Assembly: GCA_902547755.1 (NCBI GenBank)
Contig: CACCPA010000005.1
Coordinates: 1-64,000, forward strand
Source: Halieaceae bacterium
Lineage (GTDB): Bacteria > Pseudomonadota > Gammaproteobacteria > Pseudomonadales > Halieaceae
DNA length: 64,000 nt
Direction of reading: 5' to 3'
The stretch's first letter is position 1, and each line of letters begins with the position of its first letter. Of this stretch, positions 11,781 through 21,289 are shown in pieces. The notes beneath the pieces are model-generated. The model had not been told where the DNA came from and made no database searches. It saw only the letters and a program-made list of their open reading frames with translations. Both the position numbers and the translations under genes were made by a program.

Positions 11781-12539
11781 TCACTGTCGACGTGAAAATT
11801 CTTCAGCAAGCGCCATGTAAGCACGGGCGCCTCTTGAATATCGGTCATAAACAATGCCGGGTTCCCCGTGACTTGGTGCTTCTGCAAGTCGCACATTCCT
11901 TGGAATCACTGTCCGATAAACAAGATCACCAAAGTGGCTGAATAATTGCTCGGATACCTCTATTGTCAGCGAATTTCTAGGATCATACATCGTCCGAAGA
12001 ATTCCCTCGATTTCAAGATCAGGATTAACTGTCTCGTTGATCCGGCGGATGGTATTCAACAAGGCAGACAGCCCCTCAAGAGCGAAGTACTCGCACTGCA
12101 TGGTGATGAGAATAGAATCACAAGCCACCATCGCATTAACGGTCAGCATGTTAAGAGAGGGGGGGCAGTCGATTAAGACGAAGTCGAATGATGCATCACC
12201 TTGATGCAGCCCTTGCTTCAACCGTTTTTCTTTACCCTCAACTTCTATGAGTTCGACCTCTGCTGCCGTGAGGTCACCATTCGCTGGCAAAACAGAAAAC
12301 TTACCTGTGGGCGACTCGACCAAACACCCGGAAAGCGATGCTTCCGCGAGCAAAAGATCAAGCACAGATAGCTCTAGTCCATTTTTTTCTATGCCAGAGG
12401 ACATGGTGGCATTGCCCTGCGGATCCATATCCACCAACAGCACGCGCTTTCCCATCTGCGCCAACGAAGCTGCCAGGTTGACGCTTGTTGTTGTCTTACC
12501 AACGCCACCTTTTTGATTGGCTACAGCAATTATTTTCAT
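11781..12539 (-). CDS. parA: Chromosome partitioning ATPase ParA
   Basis: Walker-type ATPase that binds nucleoid DNA and moves ParB-parS complexes. The 252 residues start [18 protein letters not shown], with the deviant Walker A motif KGGVGKTT at 10-17. The Walker B region reads FVLIDCPPSLNMLT (about 119-132). Its ATG overlaps the rsmG stop as ATGA, so the genes are translationally coupled. There is no N-terminal DNA-binding extension, as is normal for the chromosomal (Soj) type. Confidence 0.97.
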   Translation of the reverse strand: MKIIAVANQKGGVGKTTTSVNLAASLAQMGKRVLLVDMDPQGNATMSSGIEKNGLELSVLDLLLAEASLSGCLVESPTGKFSVLPANGDLTAAEVELIEVEGKEKRLKQGLHQGDASFDFVLIDCPPSLNMLTVNAMVACDSILITMQCEYFALEGLSALLNTIRRINETVNPDLEIEGILRTMYDPRNSLTIEVSEQLFSHFGDLVYRTVIPRNVRLAEAPSHGEPGIVYDRYSRGARAYMALAEEFSRRQ

Positions 12540-13174
12540 TTTTTATTCTCACCACGACGCAGCACAACTAACTGCCTCAATTCATCTAACCCGGGTACCA
12601 CAAGATCGATTTGTTCGCTGATCTCTACAGATGCACTTAAATCTGCAATTTCAGTATCAACCGTTTGAGACTTCATAGCGAGCCAAACACCCTCTGTATC
12701 AAGTAAATGCGCTGTCAGATGACACATTCGATTTAAATCAGCGACTGCTCGACTCATCACAACATCGAAACCTCGATCTGGTTGGTAAGTCTCAGCTCGC
12801 CCCTCGACAATACTGACATTGTCTAACCTCAGTTGTTGGCGGACCTGATAGAGGAAACGGGTTTTCTTGCCGTTACTGTCCAGTAATACAAACTCTTTAT
12901 CAGGGAAACACAGCGCCAAAGGAATACCTGGTAGGCCTGCGCCTGTGCCAACATCACAGAGTCGCTGATATGAACTGAGATACGGCACCAGGGTTAGACT
13001 ATCGAGGACGTGTTTAATCACCATGTCCTTAGGACGCCGCACGGCTGTCAGGTTGTAGGGTTTATTCCATTTGTGGAGCAAATTGACGTAATCTGTTAAC
13101 GGCTCTGCTAACGACACTTGTATATCAAGGGTCTTAAGCCCCCGAGCCATCTGATCGACTAAGCGTTCAGCCAT
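12536..13174 (-). CDS. rsmG: 16S rRNA (guanine527-N7)-methyltransferase
   Basis: S-adenosylmethionine-dependent methylation of G527 of 16S rRNA (formerly gidB). I set the start at the ATG at 13174, within the sequence ATGGCTGA that overlaps the mnmG stop by 8 bases; this gives [12 protein letters not shown] and 212 residues, near family length. Upstream in-frame codons would lie inside mnmG and add an unlikely cysteine-rich leader. The SAM-binding loop [15 protein letters not shown] is clear, as is the [14 protein letters not shown] signature near the N-terminus. Confidence 0.93.
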   Translation of the reverse strand: MAERLVDQMARGLKTLDIQVSLAEPLTDYVNLLHKWNKPYNLTAVRRPKDMVIKHVLDSLTLVPYLSSYQRLCDVGTGAGLPGIPLALCFPDKEFVLLDSNGKKTRFLYQVRQQLRLDNVSIVEGRAETYQPDRGFDVVMSRAVADLNRMCHLTAHLLDTEGVWLAMKSQTVDTEIADLSASVEISEQIDLVVPGLDELRQLVVLRRGENKK

Positions 13175-15065
13175 TGCTGACGACGCGATCGGGAGCAGAA
13201 TTGCTTTGCCGTCGCAGGTGCACCAGAAGCAGTGACAGCGCTGAAGGTGTAACACCTTGAATTCGACCCGCCCTTGCAATATTAGACGGTCGAGTGTCAG
13301 TCAGTTTTTGGCAGATCTCATTGGATAATCCGGACACTTCGGTGAAATCAAAATCTCTTGGAATCAGCGTATTCTCGTGCCGTTTCAAACGATCAATTTC
13401 ATCTTGTTGCCTTGCAATGTAACCAGCGTACTTCACACGCGTCTCAATGTGATCAGCGGTTGCCAAGTTCGTGACGGGCGACCCTTTCAAGCCAGCTACA
13501 TCGCTGTATGACAATTCCGGCCGCCGAATCAAATCCGCCATCGAGTATTCTCGGTTGATAGGCGATTTTAGCTTGGCCTCGAGAGCATTCGAAGCTTCGG
13601 TATCAGGATGGATATAAGTTGACTCCAATCGTCCCAACTCCTCATCCACCACCACTCGTTTTTGCTCATAAGCAGACCAATGCGCAGACGAGATCAACCC
13701 AAGCTCGTTGCCTTTTGCCGTCAACCGCTCATCGGCATTGTCCTCGCGAAGTTGCAGCCGATATTCAGCGCGGGATGTGAACATTCGATAAGGTTCTTGC
13801 GTGCCCAACGTTACGAGGTCGTCCACAAGAACACCGATATAGGCTTCATCGCGTCGTGGCTCCCAAGCATCAAGATCGCGGGCATATCGAGAAGCATTCA
13901 ACCCGGCGAGTAACCCTTGTGCTCCAGCTTCCTCGTAACCTGTGGTGCCGTTAATCTGACCAGCAAAATACAAACCAGCCACATGTCGTGTCTGTAAGCT
14001 GTGCATCAGATCACGGGGATCAAAATAATCGTATTCAATCGCGTAGCCTGGCCGCGTGATATGCGCGTTCTCCAAACCGGGAATGGTTCGAACCATGGCG
14101 TCCTGAATATCGAACGGCAGCGAAGTTGATATACCGTTTGGATACAACTCAGTGGTCGTTAATCCTTCAGGCTCCAAAAATATTTGATGGGAATTCTTAT
14201 CGGCAAACCGGTGAATCTTGTCTTCAATACTAGGGCAGTAGCGCGGGCCTGTTCCTTCAATCACCCCACTGAACATGGGTGAGCGATCCAAACCACCTCG
14301 AATAATCTCGTGGGTAGCTTCATTAGTCTTAGTCACCCAGCAACACAGCTGCTGTGGATGTTGAGAAACTGACCCTAACTGAGACATTACTGGCCTTGGC
14401 TCGTCTCCCCATTGTTCTGCAAGAACGGAAAACTCCACTGAATTGCCATCAATTCGTGGTGGCGTGCCAGTTTTCAGTCTGCCGGTTCGAGGGCAGAACT
14501 CGCGCAATCGACCTGCTAGCGTAACCACAGCCGCATCACCCATGCGCCCGCCCGACTGGTTTTCCATCCCTATATGAATCTTCCCGTTCAAAAATGTACC
14601 TGCGGTAAGGACGCATGTAGGAGCAGAAAACCGAATACCCGTGGCAGTTCTAACGCCAGTTACGGTTTCACCGGCGAGCTCGATATCGTCGACCGCATCC
14701 TGAAACACAGTCAGATTTTCTTGCGCGAAGAGTATTTGGCGAATCGCATTGCGATATAACACTCTATCGGCTTGCGCTCTGGTCGCCCTGACACCTGGGC
14801 CTTTCCTTGCATTGAGCACTCTGAATTGAATGCCTGCGAGGTCCGTGGCTCTCGCCATCGCACCACCTAAAGCATCTATTTCCTTTACGAGGTGTGATTT
14901 ACCGATGCCGCCTATTGCAGGGTTACATGACATCTGACCGAGCGTATCGATCGAGTGGGTAATGAGCAGCGTGCGCACACCGGTGCGGGCAGCTGCTAAA
15001 GCTGCCTCTGTACCCGCATGACCACCGCCTACCACGATGACATCGAACGTGCGATGAGTGCTCAT
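13167..15065 (-). CDS. mnmG: tRNA uridine 5-carboxymethylaminomethyl modification enzyme MnmG
   Basis: FAD-dependent partner of MnmE that modifies wobble uridine 34 of several tRNAs (formerly gidA). The 632 residues (E. coli 629) begin with an FAD-binding Rossmann fold, GGGHAG at 13-18. They contain the conserved [20 protein letters not shown] region, KTGTPPRI and the [12 protein letters not shown] motif. A minus-strand promoter is plausible 31 bases upstream of the ATG: TATACT (15101-15096) with TTAAGT 17 bases further. It overlaps rsmG by 8 bases. Confidence 0.97.
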   Translation of the reverse strand: MSTHRTFDVIVVGGGHAGTEAALAAARTGVRTLLITHSIDTLGQMSCNPAIGGIGKSHLVKEIDALGGAMARATDLAGIQFRVLNARKGPGVRATRAQADRVLYRNAIRQILFAQENLTVFQDAVDDIELAGETVTGVRTATGIRFSAPTCVLTAGTFLNGKIHIGMENQSGGRMGDAAVVTLAGRLREFCPRTGRLKTGTPPRIDGNSVEFSVLAEQWGDEPRPVMSQLGSVSQHPQQLCCWVTKTNEATHEIIRGGLDRSPMFSGVIEGTGPRYCPSIEDKIHRFADKNSHQIFLEPEGLTTTELYPNGISTSLPFDIQDAMVRTIPGLENAHITRPGYAIEYDYFDPRDLMHSLQTRHVAGLYFAGQINGTTGYEEAGAQGLLAGLNASRYARDLDAWEPRRDEAYIGVLVDDLVTLGTQEPYRMFTSRAEYRLQLREDNADERLTAKGNELGLISSAHWSAYEQKRVVVDEELGRLESTYIHPDTEASNALEAKLKSPINREYSMADLIRRPELSYSDVAGLKGSPVTNLATADHIETRVKYAGYIARQQDEIDRLKRHENTLIPRDFDFTEVSGLSNEICQKLTDTRPSNIARAGRIQGVTPSALSLLLVHLRRQSNSAPDRVVSNG

Positions 15066-15508
15066 TTGCCGTCTTTGTTAGAAAAAAGGGTCGGGAGTAT
15101 ACGAATAAATGTGGCTGAACTTAAGGTGTCGATCTCTCAGGCCGACAGATTCACAAAAGTTAGATGTGTTTTTGACGTTGGTAACATCTTATAAAACCTA
15201 ATTACTAATGTATTTATTAGAAAAGATACTTTGATGTTGTTGTTATTAAGGGGCTTTTTTTTGTGGATAGATGCGCCATCGCCAAGTAGCTCAAACATTT
15301 ACGCCGCGTATAAGGTGCTTCATAAGATAGGAAAAATAACCTTATAAGGCCTGTGCTAATTGGGGATATCTCATTCTGTTGTTATACCTCTTTTTTTGAC
15401 TCCTATTTTTTCACAAAGTCATGCACAGAGTTGTCACCAACTCTACTCACATCAATGCAGCGCGTAGCGTCGCGAAAGCAATTTTTAAATGATGTTGTGC
15501 ACAGTTTG
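15066..15508. other. AT-rich intergenic region between mnmE and mnmG
   Basis: 443 bases without a convincing gene. It holds the probable mnmG promoter next to 15065, a T-rich stretch near 15255-15262, a 10-bp palindrome CCTTATAAGG (15340-15349), and several loose DnaA-box-like sequences: TGTGGATAG at 15262-15270 (one mismatch, reverse orientation), TTTTTCACA at 15407-15415 and TTGTGCACA at 15495-15503. In enteric bacteria oriC lies next to mnmG, so this could be a relic or secondary origin-like region. The perfect boxes, however, are upstream of dnaA. Confidence 0.4.
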
Positions 15509-16855
15509 TTACTTACCTATGCAAAAACTGCTGAAAATTAACCCAAGGATATCGTCACTCGTTACACGGCCGGTCAAAGAATCTATTGCGGTTTGAACGC
15601 GTTTCAGATCCTCGGCCAGTAGGTCCGCGGCGTTATGGTGCTCGAAGGCAAGTAGAGATTCTGTAAGACTGTGATGCGCCTCTGACAGTGCATCAACGTG
15701 GCGTTGGCGAGCGCTAAAAACAGAGTCCTGCGTCCCTTGTGCCAATAATGAGTCCTCAATTGTTTGAATCAATGCGTCGATTCCATCACCTTTTTTGGCA
15801 CTGACGGCAACGCAGCGGGTTTCACCGTGACCCGAAAGTACGCCTGCTTGTTTGCCAGAGATATCAATTTTGTTTAGGACATGAATGTTAATGGCGCTAT
15901 CGGGTAGCCATTCGGTATTAATTACCTGTTGTTCGTTGTCATCTATAATGTGAAGTACGAGGTCGGCAGTTTGACTGCTGGATTTGGCGCGCTTAACGCC
16001 TTCCTGTTCAATGACGTCCTCTGTCTGGCGAATACCGGCTGTGTCGATGAGGTCCAATACCACAGCGCCGGCTTTTATGCTTTGTTTTAGTGTGTCGCGT
16101 GTCGTTCCCGGAACATCAGTGACAATAGCAATGTCATCACCAGCAAGTGCATTTAAAAGGCTGCTTTTACCCGCGTTTGGCGCACCAATAAGGACTGCCA
16201 GGTAATGCTGGGTTTTCCATTGCGAGGCCGCAACATCGTTGAGTAATTGCTCAATAGTGGCGTTGCAGTCACTAAGCCTTGATACAACTGAATGGCGCTC
16301 TAAAACATCGATATCTTCTTCAGGAAAATCGATCGATGCTTCGGTTAACGCTCTTAGTTCATTGAGTTGGCCGGAGAGGCCGCTGACCAAAACAGAAAAT
16401 GCACCGGACAATGAGGCAGATGCGAGCTTTGCTGCCGTTTCTGTTTCAGCTGCAATCAGATCGGCGATGGCTTCTGCTTGTAATAAATCAATTTTGCCGT
16501 TGATGAAACTGCGCTCTGAAAATTCTCCGGGTCGAGCTTGCCTCGCTCCTAACTCAATGCAGCGTGAGAGGAGTGCCTGTAAAACAATGTGTCCACCGTG
16601 CCCTTGAATTTCCACCACATCTTCACCGGTGAATGAATTGGGACTGGGAAAGTAAATGGCCAACCCTGAGTCTATGGCGTGACCTTCATTGTCGAGGAAA
16701 GACCGGTAATGAGCGTACCGAGGTGTGAGTTCTGATCCACTTAAAGTGAGTGCTATGGCGAGTGAATTAGGTCCACTTAATCGGATGATGCCGACAGGAC
16801 CATTGCCGCGCGCCGTGGCGATAGCGGCGATCGTATCAGTATCAAGTCCTGTCAT
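15509..16855 (-). CDS. mnmE: tRNA modification GTPase MnmE
   Basis: Works with MnmG on wobble uridine modification. The 448 residues comprise an N-terminal tetrahydrofolate-binding domain (about 1-118), a helical domain and an inserted Ras-like G domain with P-loop GAPNAGKS at 224-231, TDVPGTTRD at 246-254 and a DTAG motif. The chain ends in CIGK, the conserved C-terminus whose cysteine is important for the reaction. It follows yidC by 21 bases on the same strand, in the usual yidC-mnmE order. Confidence 0.97.
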   Translation of the reverse strand: MTGLDTDTIAAIATARGNGPVGIIRLSGPNSLAIALTLSGSELTPRYAHYRSFLDNEGHAIDSGLAIYFPSPNSFTGEDVVEIQGHGGHIVLQALLSRCIELGARQARPGEFSERSFINGKIDLLQAEAIADLIAAETETAAKLASASLSGAFSVLVSGLSGQLNELRALTEASIDFPEEDIDVLERHSVVSRLSDCNATIEQLLNDVAASQWKTQHYLAVLIGAPNAGKSSLLNALAGDDIAIVTDVPGTTRDTLKQSIKAGAVVLDLIDTAGIRQTEDVIEQEGVKRAKSSSQTADLVLHIIDDNEQQVINTEWLPDSAINIHVLNKIDISGKQAGVLSGHGETRCVAVSAKKGDGIDALIQTIEDSLLAQGTQDSVFSARQRHVDALSEAHHSLTESLLAFEHHNAADLLAEDLKRVQTAIDSLTGRVTSDDILGLIFSSFCIGK

Positions 16856-16876
16856 TGTTTTATGTTGATGTTGAGC

Positions 16877-18553
16877 TTATCGCGCAGCCGCTTGCTCAAT
16901 TTGTCGAGTAACAACGTATTGCTGAGCAAATGACAGAAGGTTGTTGCACAGCCAGTAAAGTACAAGGCCTGCTGGGAACCACATCATTAAGAAGGTAAAT
17001 GCGATAGGCATGTACATCATGATTTTGGCCTGCATTGGATCGGGCGGAGCCGGATTTAAGCGTTGCATGAGCCACATGCTAATGCCCATCAGGATAGGCA
17101 AGACAAAGTAGGGATCCATGGCTGATAGGTCGTCGATCCACAAAACGAAGGGTGCGTGTCGGAGTTCAACTGATTCTAGTAGCACCCAGTACAGTGCGAT
17201 AAAGACCGGCATCTGAATCAACATAGGAAGACAGCCACCCATTGGGTTGATCTTCTCTTTTTTCCACAGCTCCATCATGGCTTGCTGTTGCTTTGCTTTG
17301 TCGTCTGCGTATTGGTCTTTGATACTTTGAATTTTGGGTTGAACCGTTCTCATCTTCGCCATTGACTTATAGCTGGCCGCAGACAACCGGAAGAAAACGA
17401 GCTTGATGACAACGGTCAGCGCGATGATGGCCAGTCCCCAGTTGATAACAAACTGCTGGATTATAGTGAGCAACCAGAAAAGCGGCTGAGCAAGCCACCA
17501 GAGCCAACCGTAATCAATAACGAGATCGAGATTTTCGGCCAGCTCGGCCAAGGCTATTTGGTCTTTGGGGCCTATGTAAAGCGTTTGAGTGATGATCGTT
17601 GCTGCCCCGGGAGCGATATCAATGTTTTGGTTTTTGAATCCGATAACGTTGTCGCCATTAGAGAGTTGGCTGGCAAAGTAATCGTGACTTGCCTTCTGTG
17701 ATGGAATCCACGCAGAGACAAAATAGTGTTGCAGTATCGCCACCCACCCTGCGGGCAAACGTTTTGAAAACGGCTCATCGCTTAAGTCAGAAAAACTGAG
17801 CTTGGTGTAGCGCTCATCGGGCTGCGTGAGCGCAGCGCCCAAATAAGGACTGACCCCGAAACCGGTGTTGCCGTCGGGTGCTTGCGTGTTATCACGCTTC
17901 AGTTGAGCAAACGACGTGACGGATGCGACTGCGCTACCACCGTTTCTGATATCGAAAGATACATCGACGTCGTATCGGTCATCTTGAGCAGTGAACCGCT
18001 TATAAACCTGCATTCCGAGCGGGTCGTTGCCTGTCCAGGCCAATGTCAATGTGTGACTACCGTCGCCGTTGTTAGTCACGCCTTGGCTCGCATAACGCGC
18101 TCGGTTACCGCTGGCATCAATACCATCAGGCCCTATGAGTCCACTCTGAGCCACATACCGACGCAGGTTGTTGTTTTCCAACAATCGAAAGGGCTGATCC
18201 GGCGTATCGAGCCTGACCGGGAACTTTGGTAAGGACGCAGAAACAACGTCACCCCCGTCAGCTGATACAACCAAGTCGAGTGCGTCGGTAGCTAAGTTAA
18301 ACGTTTCACTGTCATCGAGTAACAAGGAAAGAGGGTTCGTTTCTTGGTTAACACTGGGGATACCGTCATTGATGCCTTGGCTCGTAGGTACAGTTACTGA
18401 TTCATTCGTTACAAGGCCAGGTTCAGTAATAGCGGCGGTATATAACTCACTCTGCTGCTTTTGGTACTCGTCAGAATACTGATTCCATTCAATAAGCAGC
18501 ATTAGAGATAATACGGCAGTGGTGCTTGTTAACAGTAGTCGTACAGGGTCCAT
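16877..18553 (-). CDS. yidC: Membrane protein insertase YidC
   Basis: Inner-membrane insertase that acts alone or with SecYEG; Fo subunits such as AtpE are known clients. The 558 residues begin with a transmembrane anchor (about 4-22), followed by a large periplasmic beta domain (about 60-340) and the conserved C-terminal five-helix core. That core includes the GGCLPMLIQMPVFIALYWVL segment and ends near QYVVTRQIEQAA. It sits between yidD and mnmE in the standard rpmH-rnpA-yidD-yidC-mnmE order. Confidence 0.97.
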   Translation of the reverse strand: MDPVRLLLTSTTAVLSLMLLIEWNQYSDEYQKQQSELYTAAITEPGLVTNESVTVPTSQGINDGIPSVNQETNPLSLLLDDSETFNLATDALDLVVSADGGDVVSASLPKFPVRLDTPDQPFRLLENNNLRRYVAQSGLIGPDGIDASGNRARYASQGVTNNGDGSHTLTLAWTGNDPLGMQVYKRFTAQDDRYDVDVSFDIRNGGSAVASVTSFAQLKRDNTQAPDGNTGFGVSPYLGAALTQPDERYTKLSFSDLSDEPFSKRLPAGWVAILQHYFVSAWIPSQKASHDYFASQLSNGDNVIGFKNQNIDIAPGAATIITQTLYIGPKDQIALAELAENLDLVIDYGWLWWLAQPLFWLLTIIQQFVINWGLAIIALTVVIKLVFFRLSAASYKSMAKMRTVQPKIQSIKDQYADDKAKQQQAMMELWKKEKINPMGGCLPMLIQMPVFIALYWVLLESVELRHAPFVLWIDDLSAMDPYFVLPILMGISMWLMQRLNPAPPDPMQAKIMMYMPIAFTFLMMWFPAGLVLYWLCNNLLSFAQQYVVTRQIEQAAAR

Positions 18554-18567
18554 TGAGGTCCTCGGCG

Positions 18568-18825
18568 TTATTCGTCGTCGGGTCTCGACAAGCTCGGATG
18601 TTCAGGGACAGGATCATAACCGCCGGCAGCCCATGGATGACAGCGGCAAATTCGTTTTGCGGCCAGAAAACTGCCCGAAACTGCGCCGTGTGACTCTAAT
18701 GCTTCAATGGCGTACGACGAGCACGATGGAAAATATCGGCAGCGATTTCCAATTAAGGGACTGATCCCAGCTTGATAAAACTTGATGGGCAGTTTCAGCA
18801 GTGTGGTGAGAACGTTATTGATCAT
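18568..18825 (-). CDS. yidD: Membrane protein insertion efficiency factor YidD
   Basis: Small membrane-associated protein that aids insertion of inner-membrane proteins. I use the ATG at 18825, which gives [18 protein letters not shown] and 85 residues; a longer in-frame form to 18879 would extend far into rnpA and does not fit the family. The cysteine pattern [14 protein letters not shown] and the [14 protein letters not shown] motif identify it. It overlaps the end of rnpA by 11 bases, suggesting coupling. Confidence 0.93.
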   Translation of the reverse strand: MINNVLTTLLKLPIKFYQAGISPLIGNRCRYFPSCSSYAIEALESHGAVSGSFLAAKRICRCHPWAAGGYDPVPEHPSLSRPDDE

Positions 18826-19189
18826 TTTCAAACCGAATCTGCGCGTGTTTGTGATTGAGCTTCCGCCAAAGGCGATCAAGGTCGCCTGTCACGTCCGCGT
18901 TGCTTAATGTTCCTGCCTCTCGCTTTGCCATAAAAACAAGGCTCATCGAGGCTGAAAGGGGGTGGTTTCGAAAGTACTCCCTTACCAACCGCTTAATACG
19001 GTTACGGTCAGTGGCTAATCGCACGTTTTTCTTGGCAACAATAATACCGAGGCGAGAGCGCTTGTCCGATACAGGAAGGGCGAGGACCGTGCCAGCGGCT
19101 GAGCCGGCCCGTATTGAGCAGTTGTTGAAAACTTGGGAGTAGTCGTGGGCGTTAAGTAAGCGCGCGGACTTTGGGAATTTGTGGGACAT
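18815..19189 (-). CDS. rnpA: Ribonuclease P protein component
   Basis: Protein cofactor of RNase P, which matures tRNA 5' ends. The 124 residues are basic and contain the signature [13 protein letters not shown]. The N-terminus ([17 protein letters not shown]) is typical. It starts 20 bases after the rpmH stop and is expected to share the rpmH promoter. Confidence 0.95.
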   Translation of the reverse strand: MSHKFPKSARLLNAHDYSQVFNNCSIRAGSAAGTVLALPVSDKRSRLGIIVAKKNVRLATDRNRIKRLVREYFRNHPLSASMSLVFMAKREAGTLSNADVTGDLDRLWRKLNHKHAQIRFENDQ

Positions 19190-19209
19190 AGTGAGTTGCC
19201 CCGATGCGC

Positions 19210-19344
19210 TTATGCCGAGAGACGTAGACGTCCCCGTGCACGACGGCGAGCGAGCACCTTGCGGCCATTTTTGGTTGCCATGCGAGCACGGAATCCGTGG
19301 TTGCGCTTGCGCTTCAGAACGCTGGGTTGAAAGGTGCGCTTCAT
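19210..19344 (-). CDS. rpmH: 50S ribosomal protein L34
   Basis: A 44-residue, very basic protein beginning [18 protein letters not shown] and ending RGRLRLSA, which is the L34 sequence pattern from end to end. ATG at 19344-19342, stop TAA at 19212-19210. It is the first gene of the minus-strand run leading away from dnaA, and a good sigma70 promoter lies about 40 bases upstream. Confidence 0.97.
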   Translation of the reverse strand: MKRTFQPSVLKRKRNHGFRARMATKNGRKVLARRRARGRLRLSA

Positions 19345-19385
19345 ACGAGTGCCTTCACATCAATGCGGTTATCAAGGGGGGCAGA

Positions 19386-19414
19386 ATTATAGGGACCCCC
19401 TGTGTGACTGGCAA
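19386..19414 (-). promoter_or_regulatory. Probable sigma70 promoter of rpmH
   Basis: On the minus strand, TTGCCA (19414-19409) and a consensus TATAAT (19391-19386) are separated by exactly 17 bases. The start site would fall near 19379, leaving a leader of about 35 bases before the rpmH ATG. It should drive rpmH-rnpA-yidD and possibly yidC. Confidence 0.75.
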
Positions 19415-19570
19415 TAGCTGGGGATATAAAAAAGTAAGTGATTACAAAACCATTATTTTTTTTTGGTTAGTGGCCGCTTACTGGGATCGAGTGTACTGCT
19501 CTCTTTTGCCCGGTTTGCATGAAGCGATTGGTCGTGTTTTGTCACAACGCATACATAAGTTATTAAAAAG

Positions 19571-19579
19571 TTATCCACA
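19571..19579 (+). promoter_or_regulatory. DnaA box (perfect)
   Basis: TTATCCACA, an exact match to the strong DnaA-box consensus, at the left edge of the AT-rich tract upstream of dnaA. Confidence 0.75.
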
Positions 19580-19687
19580 GCAAAACAAAAATACAGCTTG
19601 CATTTTAAATTTTTCTTAAAAAACCCAAATAAACAGGTAAATAATTGATTTTTTTTAATTTTATTTTTGTTGAACTGGAGATAAATG

Positions 19688-19696
19688 TGTGGATAA
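19688..19696 (-). promoter_or_regulatory. DnaA box (perfect, reverse orientation)
   Basis: TGTGGATAA on the plus strand is the exact reverse complement of the consensus box. It lies to the right of the AT-rich tract and about 107 bases before the dnaA start, so it may serve both initiation and dnaA autorepression. Confidence 0.75.
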
Positions 19697-19802
19697 CTAT
19701 ACGCTGTTGTCGAAAAGTGGCGGTTTATTGAGCCAGAACTCGACATAAGCGCTGCAATAAGTCGCAGATTCACCCCAGTTCGCCTTGAAGAGCAATAACA
19801 AC

Positions 19803-21254
19803 ATGCAAATAGCGTCTCAATCTTCCTCGTCAGTTTCGAATACGGTGCTGTGGACACAGTGCCTAGAAGAGCTTCGGCGTGAAGTACCAGAGGTTCAATT
19901 CAATACGTGGATGCGACCGTTAACCGTGATGGAAGATGGTTCTGACTTTGTGTTGTGCGCACCAAATCGGTTTATCCGAGATTTTGTAGAAGAAAAATAC
20001 AGTACAACTATTTCTCAGTGTCTCGCTGCTGTGAGCACAGAGGCGTCCCTGGTGTCGGTGAGGGTGATAACGGGCGCGGGCGGGTCAAGCACCACCGACC
20101 GAGCTAGGGTGAATAACGAGTTGAGCCTGCCTGGAAACACTGTGATTCAGGACACGCAGACTGCGAGAGTGGCGCCGGCAGAGCCATCACGGACAGTTAA
20201 AAAACAGGCGCCACCCGTCGTGGTGCCATCGCACCAGCACAACCTGGTGGACGGGTATACCTTTTCTAATTTTGTTGAGGGTAAGAGTAACCAGCTTGCC
20301 ATGGCCGCTGCTCAGCAGGTTGCGGAGAGTCCGGGTGACGCCTATAACCCTCTATTCCTCTACGGAGGTGTAGGTCTGGGAAAAACTCACCTGATGCATG
20401 CGGTGGGTAACGCACTCAGGCAGCGCAAACCCGACGCCAAAATTGTTTACTTACACAGCGAGCGTTTTGTTGCCGACATGGTGAAGGCGCTGCAGCTCAA
20501 TGCGATTAACGACTTCAAGCGGTTTTATCGGTCGGTTGATGCATTGTTGATCGATGACATCCAGTTCTTTGCGAACAAAGATCGCAGCCAGGAAGAGTTT
20601 TTTCACACATTTAATGCGTTGCTAGAGGGTGGCCAGCAGATGATCTTGACCTGCGATCGTTACCCAAAGGAGATCGATGGGGTCGAGGAGCGTTTGAAGA
20701 GCCGCTTTGGATGGGGCCTAACAGTGGCGGTGGAGCCGCCAGAACTGGAGACCCGCGTCGCCATCCTCATGAAGAAGGCGGAGCAGTCAGGCATCGATAT
20801 GTCTCATGAGGCAGCATTCTTTATTGCGCAACGAATTCGATCGAATGTTCGCGAACTCGAGGGTGCGCTGAAGCGAGTTATTGCGAGTGCGAACTTTACT
20901 GGCAGGCCTTTTGATATCGATTTGATCAAAGAGAGCCTGAAGGACCTTTTGGCCTTGCAGGATAAACAGGTCTCGCTAGAAAACATCAAGCGGACGGTTG
21001 CGGACTATTATAAGATTAAGGTATCAGATTTGTTGTCGAAACGCCGAAACCGCTCAGTCGCGCGCCCTAGACAAGTAGCGATGGCGCTGTCGAAGGAGCT
21101 AACAAACCATAGCTTGCCGGAGGTTGGCGATGCTTTTGGGGGAAGAGACCACACGACAGTGCTTCACGCTTGTCGTAAGATAGCGGAGTTGCGTGGAACA
21201 ACATCGGATATTGGGGAAGATTATAAGAATCTGCTGCGCTTACTAACTACGTGA
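19803..21254 (+). CDS. dnaA: Chromosomal replication initiator protein DnaA
   Basis: AAA+ initiator that binds DnaA boxes and opens oriC. I take the ATG at 19803 (483 residues); a TTG at 19785 would add six residues. Domain I covers about 1-85 ([21 protein letters not shown]), domain II is a variable linker, and domain III has Walker A GGVGLGKT at 188-195 and LLIDDIQFF as Walker B. Domain IV ends with the DnaA signature containing [18 protein letters not shown]. dnaN follows 35 bases later. Confidence 0.97.
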   Translation: MQIASQSSSSVSNTVLWTQCLEELRREVPEVQFNTWMRPLTVMEDGSDFVLCAPNRFIRDFVEEKYSTTISQCLAAVSTEASLVSVRVITGAGGSSTTDRARVNNELSLPGNTVIQDTQTARVAPAEPSRTVKKQAPPVVVPSHQHNLVDGYTFSNFVEGKSNQLAMAAAQQVAESPGDAYNPLFLYGGVGLGKTHLMHAVGNALRQRKPDAKIVYLHSERFVADMVKALQLNAINDFKRFYRSVDALLIDDIQFFANKDRSQEEFFHTFNALLEGGQQMILTCDRYPKEIDGVEERLKSRFGWGLTVAVEPPELETRVAILMKKAEQSGIDMSHEAAFFIAQRIRSNVRELEGALKRVIASANFTGRPFDIDLIKESLKDLLALQDKQVSLENIKRTVADYYKIKVSDLLSKRRNRSVARPRQVAMALSKELTNHSLPEVGDAFGGRDHTTVLHACRKIAELRGTTSDIGEDYKNLLRLLTT

Positions 21255-21289
21255 GATAAGCGTTGGCTACGACAAGAGAGATCATAGGA

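Larger units (their letters stand above)
19345..19802. other. oriC: Probable chromosomal replication origin (oriC) region
   Basis: 458 bases between rpmH and dnaA without a gene. Two perfect DnaA boxes are present: TTATCCACA at 19571-19579 and its reverse complement at 19688-19696. Between them lies a very AT-rich tract (about 19605-19672), a candidate unwinding element. Coding direction flips here, with rpmH and all genes to the left on minus and dnaA onwards on plus. In pseudomonads oriC lies in this same interval. The second box overlaps a weak possible dnaA promoter (TTGAAC at 19670, TAACTA near 19694), which would fit DnaA autoregulation. The rpmH promoter also lies inside the interval. 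Confidence 0.7.

Noticed and set aside
19453-19857. 134-codon open frame on the minus strand across the dnaA upstream region
   Set aside because: It crosses the AT-rich origin tract and the dnaA start, has a low-complexity, Lys/Phe-rich composition and no recognisable family.
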